Program-made: the position numbers and the translations under genes
The notes under the pieces: generated by a model
Database searches by the model: none
Seen by the model: only the letters and a program-made list of their open reading frames with translations
What the model was told of the DNA's origin: nothing
Shown here: positions 20,439 through 39,402 of the stretch, piece after piece
How the letters are laid out: the number at the start of each line of letters is the position of its first letter
How positions within the stretch are numbered: position 1 is the first letter of the stretch
NCBI GenBank assembly: GCA_022376465.1
Contig: JACDTU010000005.1
Location: forward strand, 1,104,001 to 1,168,000
Direction: 5' to 3'
Source of the DNA: Cubamyces lactineus
Lineage: Eukaryota > Basidiomycota > Agaricomycetes > Polyporales > Polyporaceae
DNA length: 64,000 bases

Positions 20439-20968
20439 TGCGGTTCAAAAAATTAAGGGTATAGATCCTCGAGTCTGACGCTTTGTGAGAGTTCGCAATG
20501 TGAAGCTAGGAGGGAGTGAGATGCCAAAGCACAGAGACATCTGTGCCTATTTATACTGCAGAGGACCTGCTACTTTGGTGGCCCAGCGGCGGAAGACCTT
20601 CCGTTGATCGCACGGGTATCTTGCCTGGAAGCCGACTTGCGCGTCCATCCTCTATCGCAGTCTCGTAGAAGCCGCGCATGAGGGTGAACAGAAGCCAGCG
20701 CAGAGCCAGACCCAGCTTGTGCCGCGTCCATGGGAAGATAATTCGTCTTCATGCGACGCCGTCGGGCGCGCACGGCAACAATTTCTTCGCGAGCCGTGGG
20801 GGTGACCATCTTCGCGACACCTGCCAGCGCCACAAGTAGAATATACCGAAGCACCGCGCATTGTTGCTGCGCTGCAGATCTTGTCGGCATACCACATGCA
20901 TAACGTATTCTTTGAGACTGGTCACAATTTGAATACCGGTGACATCTGTCGCGGTAGTACCTCGATTA
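20439..20968. other. 5' flank of the monooxygenase gene up to the MITE
   Basis: Likely promoter for the minus-strand gene. Includes AT-rich bases just upstream of the ATG; no gene seen. Confidence 0.4.
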
Positions 20969-20991
20969 CTATCACGGCACCGGAAGTGCAA
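20969..20991 (+). repeat. MITE left terminal inverted repeat
   Basis: 23 nt, starts CTATCACGG and ends AAGTGCAA; exact complement of 21640-21662. Confidence 0.85.
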
Positions 20992-21639
20992 TCGCAACAG
21001 AAGTGCAACTTCTGCAATTCCCGTACATAGACTCGTCTGGATCTCATACAAAAATTGGCATTGTGTTCAGCTTGCATTCTCATGCCTATATGCAAAAAAT
21101 GACGGAAATTGGCGGACACATCATCAAGATTTTTGAATAAGAGTGCGCCGGGGGTAGGACCGCTCTGGTATAGAATCCGCTCGGCACTTTGCTATGTTGC
21201 ACCGATCACTAAATCATTTCACACAAATATCTGAGAGTACTACGCCAATACTCCTATATAATATCGAAGCGAATGAATGCCGCATTCGTGTGTGGACGAA
21301 GAATCAGTGGCCGTAAGAGCAAAGAGCGTGACAATCCGCCACAATCTCCCAAGTCGGAGTTTGTATGTAGCAGCGGAGACGCACACCCAGGATATCCCAG
21401 CTGGCATATGCCGAAGCGGAGATAATGTCGGCATTGTAGCCGCCCGTGACTCTTAGCGTGACTCACCTCCCCGAACACTTCTGTTGCGACTCATGCTGAG
21501 GCTCTCCTTATCGTGCATCTCACCCTTTTCTCCCAAAAAAATTGGAGAGGGTAGCCAAGAAGTTCAGGATACTGTTTTTTCAAGTTTTGGTGCCCACAGA
21601 CTGTGTGTGGGACGAGGGAGTTGAGTAAGAAGCAAGAAG

Positions 21640-21662
21640 TTGCACTTCCGGTGCCGTGATAG
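21640..21662 (-). repeat. MITE right terminal inverted repeat
   Basis: 23 nt, starts TTGCACTTCC on the plus strand and ends GTGATAG, followed by TA. Confidence 0.85.
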
Positions 21663-22495
21663 TACTTCAAGTCGCCGCTCAACATTCCATGGTGCCTGGA
21701 TCAGATGGAGGAGCCTGAGGCTCCGTTGCTGGCATCCTGATGAAATCAACGCGAAACTTATCAGATACGGCCTCGACCTTGAACTAGGGTAAACCTCTTA
21801 CGTCTGCCAACACCAGGCCGAAAACGCTAAGAGTTGCCTCGCATTGGCCTCGCTATTGGCAAGCTTTACCCGTGCACTAATGACGACAACGCGAGCTTGA
21901 TGGACGCAGCTAGTATTGCGTGCATACCTCATATTCCTGTCCTCAAGTCTATGCAGCCGTCAATAGCAATGATAGTACCGATTCAAGCAGCAATCCGGAC
22001 AATACGGAGTATTTGAGTGAGGTATGCGAGACCTTCGGGCCCAAAAGGCGCCCATTACCATAGCCGTGCGGGACTTGCTAATATTGAAAGCCGTCGAGCG
22101 CCGGCAGGACGCGCAAACTGACGCGAGAGAACGAGCCGTCGGTATATCATAGCTCAACATGCGTGAGGCACTGCGGACTTGCATTGAGTATGTCAGCTAT
22201 CTGCACGACCTCGGTGAATTTACGGCCAAAGCACCGAGACAAGGCAAACTAGGGCCGGTTGTGTGAATCGACGGTAGTAGCCAGGAAGGACGGTCAAGGA
22301 GCTTGACAAATCCATCATGTTTTCTTTATGCACGGGGGCACGCGTCGGGGTGGGCGAGTGGTGTGCAATAAATACTAGCTAGTGATCTCGTGAATAGGTA
22401 TTATGTAGCGTGTTATACATGTAGTAGAGCTGCAGAGCGGGTACGCAAAGAAACGGGCCACCGAAATCGACAAGAGAGCGTGTACAGTGCAACGT
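21663..22495. other. Intergenic region, MITE to 2-oxoglutarate dehydrogenase 3' end
   Basis: No coding features that I can support. The part nearest 22495 is the 3' flank of the minus-strand dehydrogenase gene. Confidence 0.5.
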
Positions 22496-25400
22496 TCATT
22501 GCCCGAACGCCGCCGCGAGGAACTGTTCGATCTGCTTCTTGTGGATCGTCTTGCTGCCAGTCGCGACGGAGCTCGTCGGCTCACGACCGGCGTAAAGCGG
22601 GTACTTGCCCTTGTGGTGCTGGGTCTCGTTCGCGGCGGTCATAATGCGAGGGCCGACGTACGTCCACGCGCCGTTGTTAAGCGGCTCCTCCTGGCACCAG
22701 AGCAGGTCTGCGTTGGGGTACTTGTCAAGATGGGGGGTGAGCTGTGGATCAAAAGTTAGTGGGTTGCTCCAGGCACGGATGAATCGGAACACGGACAAGG
22801 TCATAGGGGAACGGCGAGATCTGCTCAACCCTGCTGATAACGACGTCATTGATGCCCTTGTCCTCACGTTCTTGCATGAGCGTGTGGTAGACTTGGCCTG
22901 CGAGAGAGATAGCATCAGCTATAGCGATATCCGGCGTATATTCGACACTACAAACCTGTGCAGAGGATATGGCGGCGGATCTTCTCAGGCGCGACCAAGT
23001 TCTCGGGATGAGGGTCGGGGATGTAACGCTGGAAGTGCGTATCGTCAGTCATCTCCGAGAGCTCGGAACGAGCCTTCGGGTGACGAAGGAGAGACTTCGA
23101 GAAGAAGAGGATCAACTGTATACCAGGTAATCAGTCTTCATGTAGCGTCGGTACTATGAAATCACAAAGACGAACCGGCTTGCGGAAATCGCGGTGGATC
23201 TGACGACGAAGGACGTGGAACTAGAGGAACAAAGTTGTTAGAAGACGTTTTGACCATTATCCGTCTGTACGCACGTAGTTCGCCGGCGTGCTGAAGAAGA
23301 CACGTCAGTCAGGTAGAATACTTTGGAAAGAGGGGGACACACTTACGTTGGGTAGACAACCTGCATGTTGCAGTCCTGGTGCTGCCTCTCAATCTTCTCA
23401 GGAGTGGGGAAGACGTGAGGATGGTCATCGCAAAGCTGGAGGAAGCGCTCGAGACGTCCGCTGGAGTGCTCCGGACCCTGGCCGTCGAAACCGTGGGGCA
23501 GGTTCACGACGAGACCAGTGCGCTGGAGCCATTTCCGCTCACCCGAGGCAATGAACTGGTCAATGATGCACTGCGCGTTGTTGGCGAAGTCACCGAACTG
23601 CGCCTCCCAGATGGTCAACGAGCTGGGCGAGACAAGGGAGTAGCCGAGCTCGAAGCCCAAGCAGCCAAACTCGGACAGCGAAGAGTTGCAGACGACGAAG
23701 CGGGCCTGGTCTCCGCCGAGGTTGTTGAGCGGGACGTACTGCTGCTCATTCTCCTGGTCGTGGATAACGGCATGACGCTGCGAGAAGGTACCGCGCTCAA
23801 CATCCTGACCGGACACACGGACGTGGATCTTCTCGAGAGCCAGAGTGCCGAAGGCGAGAGCCTCAGCGGTCGCCCAGTCAATGTTCTTGCCCTCTTCAAC
23901 AGTCTTGCCACGGTTGGTCAGGATACGAGCAAGGTTACGGTGGGGGCGGAAACCTTCAGGGAATGTAGAGATGACCTTGCCGATGCGCTTGAGGGTGTCC
24001 TCAGAGGTTCCCGTAGGCCGGGTAGGCAAAGTCTTCTCGGCGAGCTCCTTGGGAGAGGGGAAGCCAGGCCACGAAGCAGAAAGCCATTCTTTGCTGGAAG
24101 GAACGTAGTCCTTGGCGCCAGCAGCAGCCTTCTCGAGCATGCCCCACACCCACTTCTTGTGCTCCTCGATATCTTTCTCCGTGAACGTGCCACGCTCGAC
24201 GAGGAACTTGGTGTACTTCTGAAGAGTCGTAGGCTGCTTCTCGATCGCCTTGTACATCCGTGGCTGCGTGAAGCTAGGCTGATCGGTCTCGTTGTGGCCG
24301 TGGCGACGGTAGCAGACAATGTCAATAACGACATCCTTCTTCCACTTCGCGCGCCAGTCAGCAGCAAGCTGGCAGACAAAGTTGACTGCTTCGACGTTGT
24401 CACCGTTCACGTGGAAGATGGGTGCGTCGATGGCCTTCGCGATGTCAGACGGGTAGGGAGTCGAACGCGCGAAGCGAGGGTCGGTGGTGAAGCCGATTTG
24501 GTTGTTGACAATCATGTGGATTGTTCCGCCCGTGCCGTAGTTCGGCAGGTTGTGGAAGCCCATCGTCTCGTAGACGACACCCTGGCCGGCGAAAGCCGCA
24601 TCGCCATGAAGTAGTACGCCCATGGCTGAGTTATGGGCCTGCTCATCCTGCTCGAAGTGCTGGAGAGCACGAGTCTTGCCGAGCACAACGGGATCCTCGG
24701 CTTCCAAGTGCGAAGGGTTAGCCACGAGCGAGAGCGCGACTTTCTTGCCCGACGGGGTGGGGCGGACGTAGTTGGCGCCCAAGTGGTACTTTACGTCACC
24801 GGCGGGGAAGTCATCGTCCTCAGCGGTGCCCGAGAACTCATTGAGAATGGCCTCGATCGGTTTCCGGATAACGTTCGCGAGCACGTTCAGACGGCCACGA
24901 TGAGGCATGCCGATAGTGACGTGCTTGACACCGTGCTCAACGGAGCGGTCGATGAGCGCCTTCATACCAGGGATGAGAGACTCGCAACCTTCGAGACCGA
25001 AACGCTTCTCGTTGGGGTACTTGCTCGCGATGAATTTCTCGAACGACTCGGACCAAATAAGACGATCGAGGACCATGCGCTTCTCCTCGACGGTATAGTT
25101 CCAGGGTTTAGGAATCTCCACGCGCTCCCGGATCCAATCGCACTGCTCCTTGTCGGGAATGTGGACGTACTGGATACCAATCGCGCCGCCTATTGTGCCT
25201 CATAAGAACGCGTTGCGCGACTTTTCTTATCCCAGTGACTCACAGTATATCCGCTTGCAGACCTTGATGATCTCGCCCAGAGACATAGTTTTCCTGTCCT
25301 CCGTCGCGAAGTGGGGAAGGATACCAGGACCTAGGGTGATCTGCTTGTCGAGATCGCGCTCGGTGAAGCCATAGCGGCTGAGCTCGAGTTCAGGAGGGTG

Positions 25401-25896
25401 CACAGAGTTGAGATCAGGGTCAAGGATGCCGAGGGGGTCAAGGTCCGCAACATGATGTCCGCGCACTTGGTAGGCACGAACGAGCAGTTGAACCTGCGCA
25501 GCTTTTGAGAACGCGTCAATCAACACGTCGAGGATAGTAGCAACGCACCTTCAGATGGTCGTCGAGTTCAGCACCACCCCTGGTGTGCAAAGCCGGTGCG
25601 CCGTCAGTCGGCGTGGGAACAAGGCTGGGAGGGGGCTGGAATGCCTGCTGGCTGGGTAGGCCCTTGTCCATACCCGAAAAGTAGACATCCCATGACGCGT
25701 GGACAGACTTGGGATCCTGCCTCCAAAGTCTGTACATCTCCTCGACGTAGTAAGCATTGGTTCCGTTTGCAAACGGGTCGTTCGGTGAAGGAGGCTTGGC
25801 CGCGGTCGCGAAGGAGCGGACCAGAGGTTGAACTCCGTAGCGGAAACGGTGCCCGTGCGCCTGCACGACGCGAGGAAGACGAGCGAGTCTGTGCAT
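22496..25896 (-). CDS. KGD1: 2-oxoglutarate dehydrogenase E1 component, mitochondrial
   Basis: Thiamine-diphosphate enzyme that decarboxylates 2-oxoglutarate in the TCA cycle as part of the OGDH complex. It starts at the ATG at 25896-25894 ([19 protein letters not shown]), an Arg-rich mitochondrial presequence. Then come the E1 N-terminal motif [20 protein letters not shown], the variable linker, [19 protein letters not shown], the ThDP-binding region ([47 protein letters not shown]), the transketolase-type pyrimidine-binding domain ([21 protein letters not shown] region, [37 protein letters not shown]), and the C-terminal domain to [16 protein letters not shown]. The stop is TGA at 22498-22496. 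Exons read so far: 25896-25549, 25493-25242, 25189 to about 23345, then several short ones. Antisense frames over the big exon are shadows. Confidence 0.96.
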
Positions 25897-26340
25897 CGTT
25901 GAAGACACCTGCTAGACGTCGCTCGTGGTGGTGGTAGGAAGGAAGGAAGGTGGTGGAGGTCGGGTAAGACGACGTGGACGAGTGGAAAGCTGCTGATGAC
26001 GAGCAGAGTCCCTTTTTGGGTTGAGCATGAGCCTGTCGTCGGCGCAGTGAACCGACGTGACCTCTCTTCGGACTGCCCGGCGCTCATTCGCTCCTTCCTC
26101 GTTCCGTTCCATTCCCTCAGCGAATCAATGTCCGTCTATTATGTATGTAATACGCGTCCATTGAACATTCATCATGTGCACGGACACGGACGGTTGGTTA
26201 GAGAAAATGTATAAAGTACAAGAGAGCGCATACAAGACAAAACTACGCGGTAGACAGTGACAGACACATCGGCGGATACAGTGGGAGGAGCCAGGATAGT
26301 CCAGCCAATCGGGAACCAGCCCGAGGCACTACGCATAGCC
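25897..26340. other. Intergenic region, KGD1 5' flank and Kre9-like gene 3' flank
   Basis: Probable KGD1 promoter, with a simple GGT/GGAAG-type repeat around 25925-25955. No gene seen. Confidence 0.5.
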
Positions 26341-27145
26341 TCACAGAGCCATCGTGATCCCAACGAGGACCGGCCAGAAGATGAACACCAGGCGAAACTT
26401 GAAGCGCTCCATATCGAACATAGGCCGCTTGCCCAGTGCTGCAGTTGCTGCACCCGTTTGCACGGACAGGCGTGGCTCGTCTTCTTCGATCGTCAGCGGA
26501 GGTGCAGTAGTAGTAGGTCGCATAGTAACAGGTGTCGGCTTCAAGGTTGATACGATGGTAGCGTTAGGGAGTACCAAAGTGAGTATCGGTGTGCTGTAGG
26601 TGACGGTGGGCGCGCTTTCGTTGTGCGCATCAATCGTCAGGCCATCAAGGGGGGAGATAGTCGCCATATTTATGATGGAGAAGTCCGCGGTATAGATTGT
26701 GAGTGGTGGTTGGTAACATATGAAGCGCATGTGACTGCGAACAGTGTGCTTAGCGACAGAAAACGCAGGATAACCAGATAATGACCGACTAGTCTGAACC
26801 ATTATGTTTCAGTGAGGGAGATATCCATACGTCCGTTGACAGACTTGTCGGGTCGACTCCGCGGGCCAACGTCACGACATAGCTCTGTATACATTTCACA
26901 GATGTGAACTTCTTCAACTGGCAGACACCCCAAGGACATACCTCTCCAACGTACAACTTTATGTCAATGGGGCCCATGTCGCTAACGGATGGTCGGCTCG
27001 AGTCATCGGTCCAAGTAACACTCGCCATGCGGCCCGCGCTCAGTACAGTGTCTGAAACAGGACTAGTGCCAAATATCCCAGCAGTAACAGAGGAGACTGA
27101 GAGGAGAGCTGTAAGAAGTAGTTGGCTAAGCATTGATATCCTCAT
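26341..27145 (-). CDS. Kre9/Knh1-like secreted Ser/Thr-rich cell-surface protein, C-terminally anchored
   Basis: Two exons, 27145-26790 and 26734-26341, give 249 aa. The signal peptide is clear (MRISMLSQLLLTALLSVSSV). The mature part opens with GIFGTSPVSDTVLSAGRMASVTW, matching the N-terminal beta-sandwich fold of Kre9/Knh1-like cell-wall proteins (GxxP...WxDD). It is followed by a two-Cys segment, then a Thr/Pro-rich stalk (TPVTMRPTTTAPP). A hydrophobic C-terminus (LVFIFWPVLVGITMAL) could be a GPI signal or a membrane tail. Likely a cell-wall or septum surface protein; the exact partner is unknown. The single intron is 55 nt with GT-AG borders. Confidence 0.8.
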
Positions 27146-27770
27146 GACAGTGAGCAGTCCAGCTGCACGATTTGCAGTTCCACAGAGGGTGAGGACCTGT
27201 CAGATGGGTCTGAGGTACCTCAAGAAGCCGCAGAGACACTAGCAGGTCAGTTAGTACAGATTCCAAGCCAGATCCCAGACGAGATTCCAGACAACGAACG
27301 CAGGCGAACGTAGGAGGATGTAGGAAGAGTCCAAGGTTGATAGTACCAGCGTCTATTCCAACGCGATGATGACCATACAATGGGGTTATGGTTCGCCATG
27401 AGCATCGGCCGTCGGGGCGTCGGGACCAATTTGACGTACATACTGCTCAGACAGGGAACGTATCTCAGTGGTGCGGACAGCTACAGATGTAGTATTTGCA
27501 TGTCAAGATGAACAGGTCGTGGAAACTTCAAAGGACGTATCATGGCGTTAGAGCCTGAAGGCGAGCTGTGCAGAGTTAGTCGATGTGATGGACATTGGAC
27601 ATGCGCTGGTGGCTGAAGTCAGGACGATCAACTGTCCCTGTTCTGCGCTCTGACGCGCTTACCTGCTCTCCTACAACAACCTACTATCTGGTGCTCAACG
27701 GCGATGCCTACGAACTTCTGAATATCTGGGACTCTGGTAGCTTCCACATTTTGACTTGCCTTCACCGGCC
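27146..27770. other. Shared upstream region of two divergent genes
   Basis: The Kre9-like gene (-) and the BEACH gene (+) diverge here. Small ORFs have no motifs. Acts presumably as a bidirectional promoter region; no TATA box stands out. Confidence 0.45.
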
Positions 27771-35468
<7,698 letters not shown>

Positions 35469-35960
35469 CAGTAACTCCGGATATCCACGCTTTCAAATAC
35501 TGTGGTAGCATGTACTGTATGATCTCACTAGATTCATACCCTCCTATTGTATCGCAAACATACTTCAAGGCGAGCAGACAGGCAGGCAGGGAGCAAGTCT
35601 CGGCGACAGTACTGACAGCTGAATCCTCGAAGGCAACCGTGCGAAAGTCACCGTGAGTTCTCATGTATAAACAGGCAAACAGTTTATTACATTCACTACC
35701 AGCTTTGTGTCAGCTCTAGGTACATTCGCGTGCGCTGGAGTGCGCCTGACACACTCTGGATGAGTGGTTCTTGAGAACAGGACGGTGGTCCGGGTTTTAG
35801 CGCGTCCTCTTCTATCGTCAGCTATCCGCATGACGCCCCTGGGCTTGCGGTTGCTGCCTAAGCAAACGAACGTGCGTGCAATGGAGAGTTTATCGCTCTA
35901 TACAAAGCAAACACATCCTCTCGTTCGCTGTGGAGACGGGGTGCACATCGAACTGCGAAG
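35469..35960. other. Intergenic region, BEACH gene to histidine phosphatase
   Basis: 3' flank of the BEACH gene and 5' flank of the phosphatase. Short ORFs only, no motifs. No gene seen. Confidence 0.5.
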
Positions 35961-37871
35961 ATGATCATCCTGCCATCGAGTGTCTCTCTCCTTGTCGCAA
36001 CTGTACAGCTAGCCGCGAGATGTTATGGGCGCTTCAACCCACTTCACCATTCTGGCGCGGCTTCACCATACTTCGACGCACCGGCACAATTTGGCATTCC
36101 TTCTTCCACCCCTCCGCAGTGCTTTGTGGACCGCGCGGCATACATTGTACGACATGGCTCGTGAGTGATCTGGACACCTTCACGCCTATCTGATTGCTCA
36201 TGTCGACAATCGTGGACCCAATTTTCACAATCTACTAGACGTTTCCCGGAACCTGGCTCATTTGCAGGGTGGCAAGCGCTGTACGAGAAGTTCCAGAACA
36301 GCTCATATGTGGCTCGCGGGCCATTAGCGTTTATACCCTTTTGGACGCCGCCTGTGGACGACATACTCCACCAACCACTCTATTTGTCCTCTACAGGCGC
36401 TAGAGAGTCTTTTGACCTCGGTGTCGAACTCAGGAAGCGCTATGGCTTTACTTCCGGAGGCGACAATCTCACTGTCTGGTTCGCGCTTGTTTCCGTCGGC
36501 ATCTGACGCGGGAGAACTCACAGCAGACTTGTCGCAGGACGGCTGGCCAGCAACGTGTTGTGGACACGGCCACTTACTTCCTCCAAGGCTATCTCTCCCA
36601 AGGCAATTACCTATCGAACTCTGCGGAAAACAGAGGTATCGTCATAGCGATGCCAGACTCTGTCAACTACACCTTCGCGGATTCCCTGACTCCGTCAAGT
36701 GGATGCCCGGCGTACAGTACTGGCGATACCTCTGCCAAAGCTTCCATCTTTCGTGCCACTTACCAAGGGAAAATAGCGAGCCGTCTCAACCGCTTTCTCG
36801 ATGGCCTGGAACTCGCTGATAGCGACGTCGGTGTCATGCAAGACTTGTGTGGCTTCCAGGCCGAAATCAATGGGGACACTCGATTCTGCGACGTATTCAC
36901 AGGTCAGGTCAACCCAATTGCTGAATGAACGCGAGCGCGCATCTCATAGCGCTTTCGCATAGAATCAGAATGGAAGGACTACGAGTATGCGCACGACCTC
37001 AACTACTACTACGGGTTAGTCCGACGTGGCTCAACGTTTAGAATAGGCTCTAATACCGATCACCACCATGACAGGTCTGGCCCTGGTAATCCTTTCTCTG
37101 CAACGGTTGGGTATCCATGGCTGCATGCAGTGACCGACCTCTTCGTATCTTCACCTAATCGTACAGAAGCTCGGCAGGACTTTGTTCCTCCAGCTCTCAT
37201 CATGAGCTTCACGGTGACAATTGTCCAGGACTTCAGTCTTCCGTTTCCCAGCTTACGCTAGTCCTCTAGCACGACAATAACCTGCCACCAGTGGTATCCG
37301 CCCTGGGCGTCTGGAATTCATCAAGCGCACATGGCGTCTACCCTCTATCCGTCGAGGCCCCCAACCCTGGGCGCACCTTCCGGTCCTCGTATCTCGTGTC
37401 TTTCCGGGGATACGTCGCCTTAGAGCGGCTCTCTTGCCGATCTGACGCTACGTCCACCTCCGTCAAGCACGGCGCTAGACAGTCATTGGAATCCCAAGCC
37501 GCCCACACGAGCGCCCGAGTTCAGAAGTTTGTACGGATACGAGTGAGTGTGCACCCTCATATCACCCTGCATCCTGGCTCTCGTGCTGATATGATGCTTT
37601 ATTGACGCGTTCTGCGACCGCACAGATCAATAATGCCGTTGTACCAGTCCCACATTGTGACACGGGCCCAGGGTTTTCCTGCCCACTGGGCGCCTTCGTT
37701 GCTCATACGCGGAGACGAGCTGTGGTCGCAGGAGACTTCGTGGATCGTTGCGGACTGAAGGGAGTGAAGAATGCCACAGGAGTTCTGGATATCTTTACGC
37801 AGGTTCCTTCCAGGATTGGGCAAACATATACGCTCCTCATGCCGCAGCCGTACGCGATTAGTCTCCCATAG
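35961..37871 (+). CDS. Secreted histidine acid phosphatase, phytase-type
   Basis: Cleaves phosphomonoesters (possibly phytate) outside the cell. Seven exons: 35961-36160, 36239-36478, 36538-36902, 36963-37014, 37075-37213, 37270-37542 and 37626-37871, total 1515 nt, about 504 aa. It opens with a signal-peptide-like leader (MIILPSSVSLLVATVQLAA). The catalytic motif RHGSRFP is assembled across the first intron (the His is the phosphate acceptor). The proton-donor motif HDNN is assembled at the sixth exon start. Conserved second-shell features include AGQQRVVDTATYF and several Cys (CGFQAEI, RFCDVF). Several N-glycosylation sequons are present. The second intron boundary (36479-36537) was chosen to keep VWTAGQQR in frame. 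Family is secure; phytate specificity is not. Confidence 0.88.
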
Positions 37872-38371
37872 TCGCTCTGAGACTCCTGCCTACTGTGCGG
37901 TGGCATGGCTGTATGCATTGGTACCAATGGTGTTGCGCGAAAATGTCGTCTTGTGCGTAGGACACTTAGTCTCGAGACCACACGACCGCTCAGCCTCGCG
38001 CTTGATGCGCGTGGGCGCGTACTCTCGGAATTGATGCCACGTTTTGACCAGTACGTGTGGCTGGAATTTTGCCGGCCTATATGTGTTTACGTCTACTTTT
38101 ACCCTCCATAGATGAGTGTGAAGGATACTCTGTGCGTAGAGAGCTAGTCTGTGTGGTTTGTCATAGTATTACAAAGGATTACTTACAGAGATAAGTAAGG
38201 CTGAAAGGATTGTTATCTGATGGCGATCTCCGCGCGATTAGTTATGCAGGATCATAACGCTCATGCATACTCAGCCTCAGCCTTGCACTGCTCAATCCGT
38301 CCTCATCTCTTGACTCCTTAGACCTCCTGCACTCTCCGCGTCTCTCCTCTATACCTCTCTGATTCTCAGCG
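37872..38371. other. Intergenic region, phosphatase to profilin
   Basis: Contains 3' UTR of the phosphatase and the profilin promoter, with pyrimidine-rich sequence (CTCTCCTCTATACCTCTCTG) just before the profilin ATG, a frequent feature of highly expressed fungal genes. No other gene. Confidence 0.5.
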
Positions 38372-38970
38372 ATGTCTTGGCAAGGTGAGACTAGCCCTGT
38401 TCATCGTCAGCTCGAGCACTCTCTCAACAACCGTGCTTGCCGTGGCACCGATGGATCATCTTTGCAGCATACGTCGACACCAACCTTGTTGGCAGTGGCA
38501 AGATCGTCAAGGCTGCCATCGTCGGCCTTGCTGGAGGTGTTTGGGCAGCTTCTGCGGGCTATACGGTATGCAATGATCTCCACCCTTCGCTTCCCGGGCG
38601 TGAACCTCAAATCGGATCTTGTCCGACCTAGCTGTCTGCCGATGAACAGAAGGCCATCGTCAGCGCGTTCAACAACCCCGACGAGGCCCGGGCGCATGGT
38701 ATTCGCTTGGCTGGTCAGAAGTTCCTCACTCTTCGCGCGGACGATCGCAGTATCTACGGCAAGAAGGCGGTGAGTATTGAAGTCTGCACAGCCTCACGAT
38801 ACTTTCGAGCTGAGCTGAACACTCGGGCATCGCCATAGGCTGACGGGTGCATACTCGTGAAAACGAAGCAGGCCGTCCTCGTTGCAGAGTACGCCGCACC
38901 GATCCAGGCGCCTGAAGCAACGCCCGTTGTCGAAGGCCTGGCCGATTACCTCATCGGTGTTGGTTACTAG
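38372..38970 (+). CDS. PFY1: Profilin
   Basis: Actin-monomer-binding protein that supplies ATP-actin to formins and binds poly-Pro and PIP2. Four exons: 38372-38384, 38468-38565, 38632-38769 and 38839-38970. They total 381 nt and encode 126 aa, the usual profilin length. It starts MSWQ-AYVDTNLVGSGKI, with the conserved N-terminal Trp, and ends GLADYLIGVGY. The core carries IVGLAGGVWAASAGY, GQKFLTLRADDRSIYGKK, ADGCILVKTKQAVLVAEY. The N- and C-terminal aromatic residues that form the poly-Pro site are present. The first exon is only 13 nt, a conserved type of profilin gene structure in fungi. Confidence 0.96.
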
Positions 38971-39402
38971 GTCTCTTCTTGCACTGCCAACCGGAAGGTT
39001 GTTGCGTCGATGGACGGAATTAGTCGTTACTGCTATCCTGGATGAAGATTTGACCTCAAACTGTACACAATCCACAATTTCGCTTTGACAATGGCATTCT
39101 ATGTATTTTTGCGGCACGTAGTCCTGACTGCTACTGCACATTCTGTATCGTACGGTGCGTGGAGTTGTTCTTACTCGTCGTTCGGGTATGCTACACGTCA
39201 ATGTAGAGATCACCGAACGTGTGCACTGCAGCTCGTGTTGAGAGTGAGGTCTGTCTCAGAGGTAGGTACTTGACGTAGTGAGGCGCCTATCCCGCGGTGG
39301 ACCCACAACCTCGGTGCCAGCGTAAGCGATCTTGTAACGTAACCGCCACCCTTCACCTACCCGCCCTGCAAGTCACCCGAACTAATCTACGCGAGAATTC
39401 AA
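38971..39402. other. Intergenic region downstream of profilin
   Basis: Profilin 3' UTR and flank. A possible 5' splice motif (GTAAGCG) near 39319 might belong to a 5' UTR of the next gene. No coding sequence that I can support. Confidence 0.35.

Larger units (their letters stand above)
20969..21662. mobile_element. MITE-like non-autonomous DNA element with TA target duplication
   Basis: A perfect 23-bp terminal inverted repeat starts CTATCACGGCACCGG at 20969-20991 and returns in inverted form at 21640-21662. The ends are bounded by TA at 20967-20968 and TA at 21663-21664, as expected for Tc1/mariner-like integration. The 694-bp interior has no open frame resembling a transposase. This is a deletion derivative or MITE that must be mobilised in trans. 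Identical ends argue for recent activity or strong end conservation. Confidence 0.82.

Noticed and set aside
23379..24614. 411-codon plus-strand open frame
   Set aside because: It lies antisense over the large KGD1 exon. High GC and codon bias of the real gene open the opposite frame; it has no motifs.
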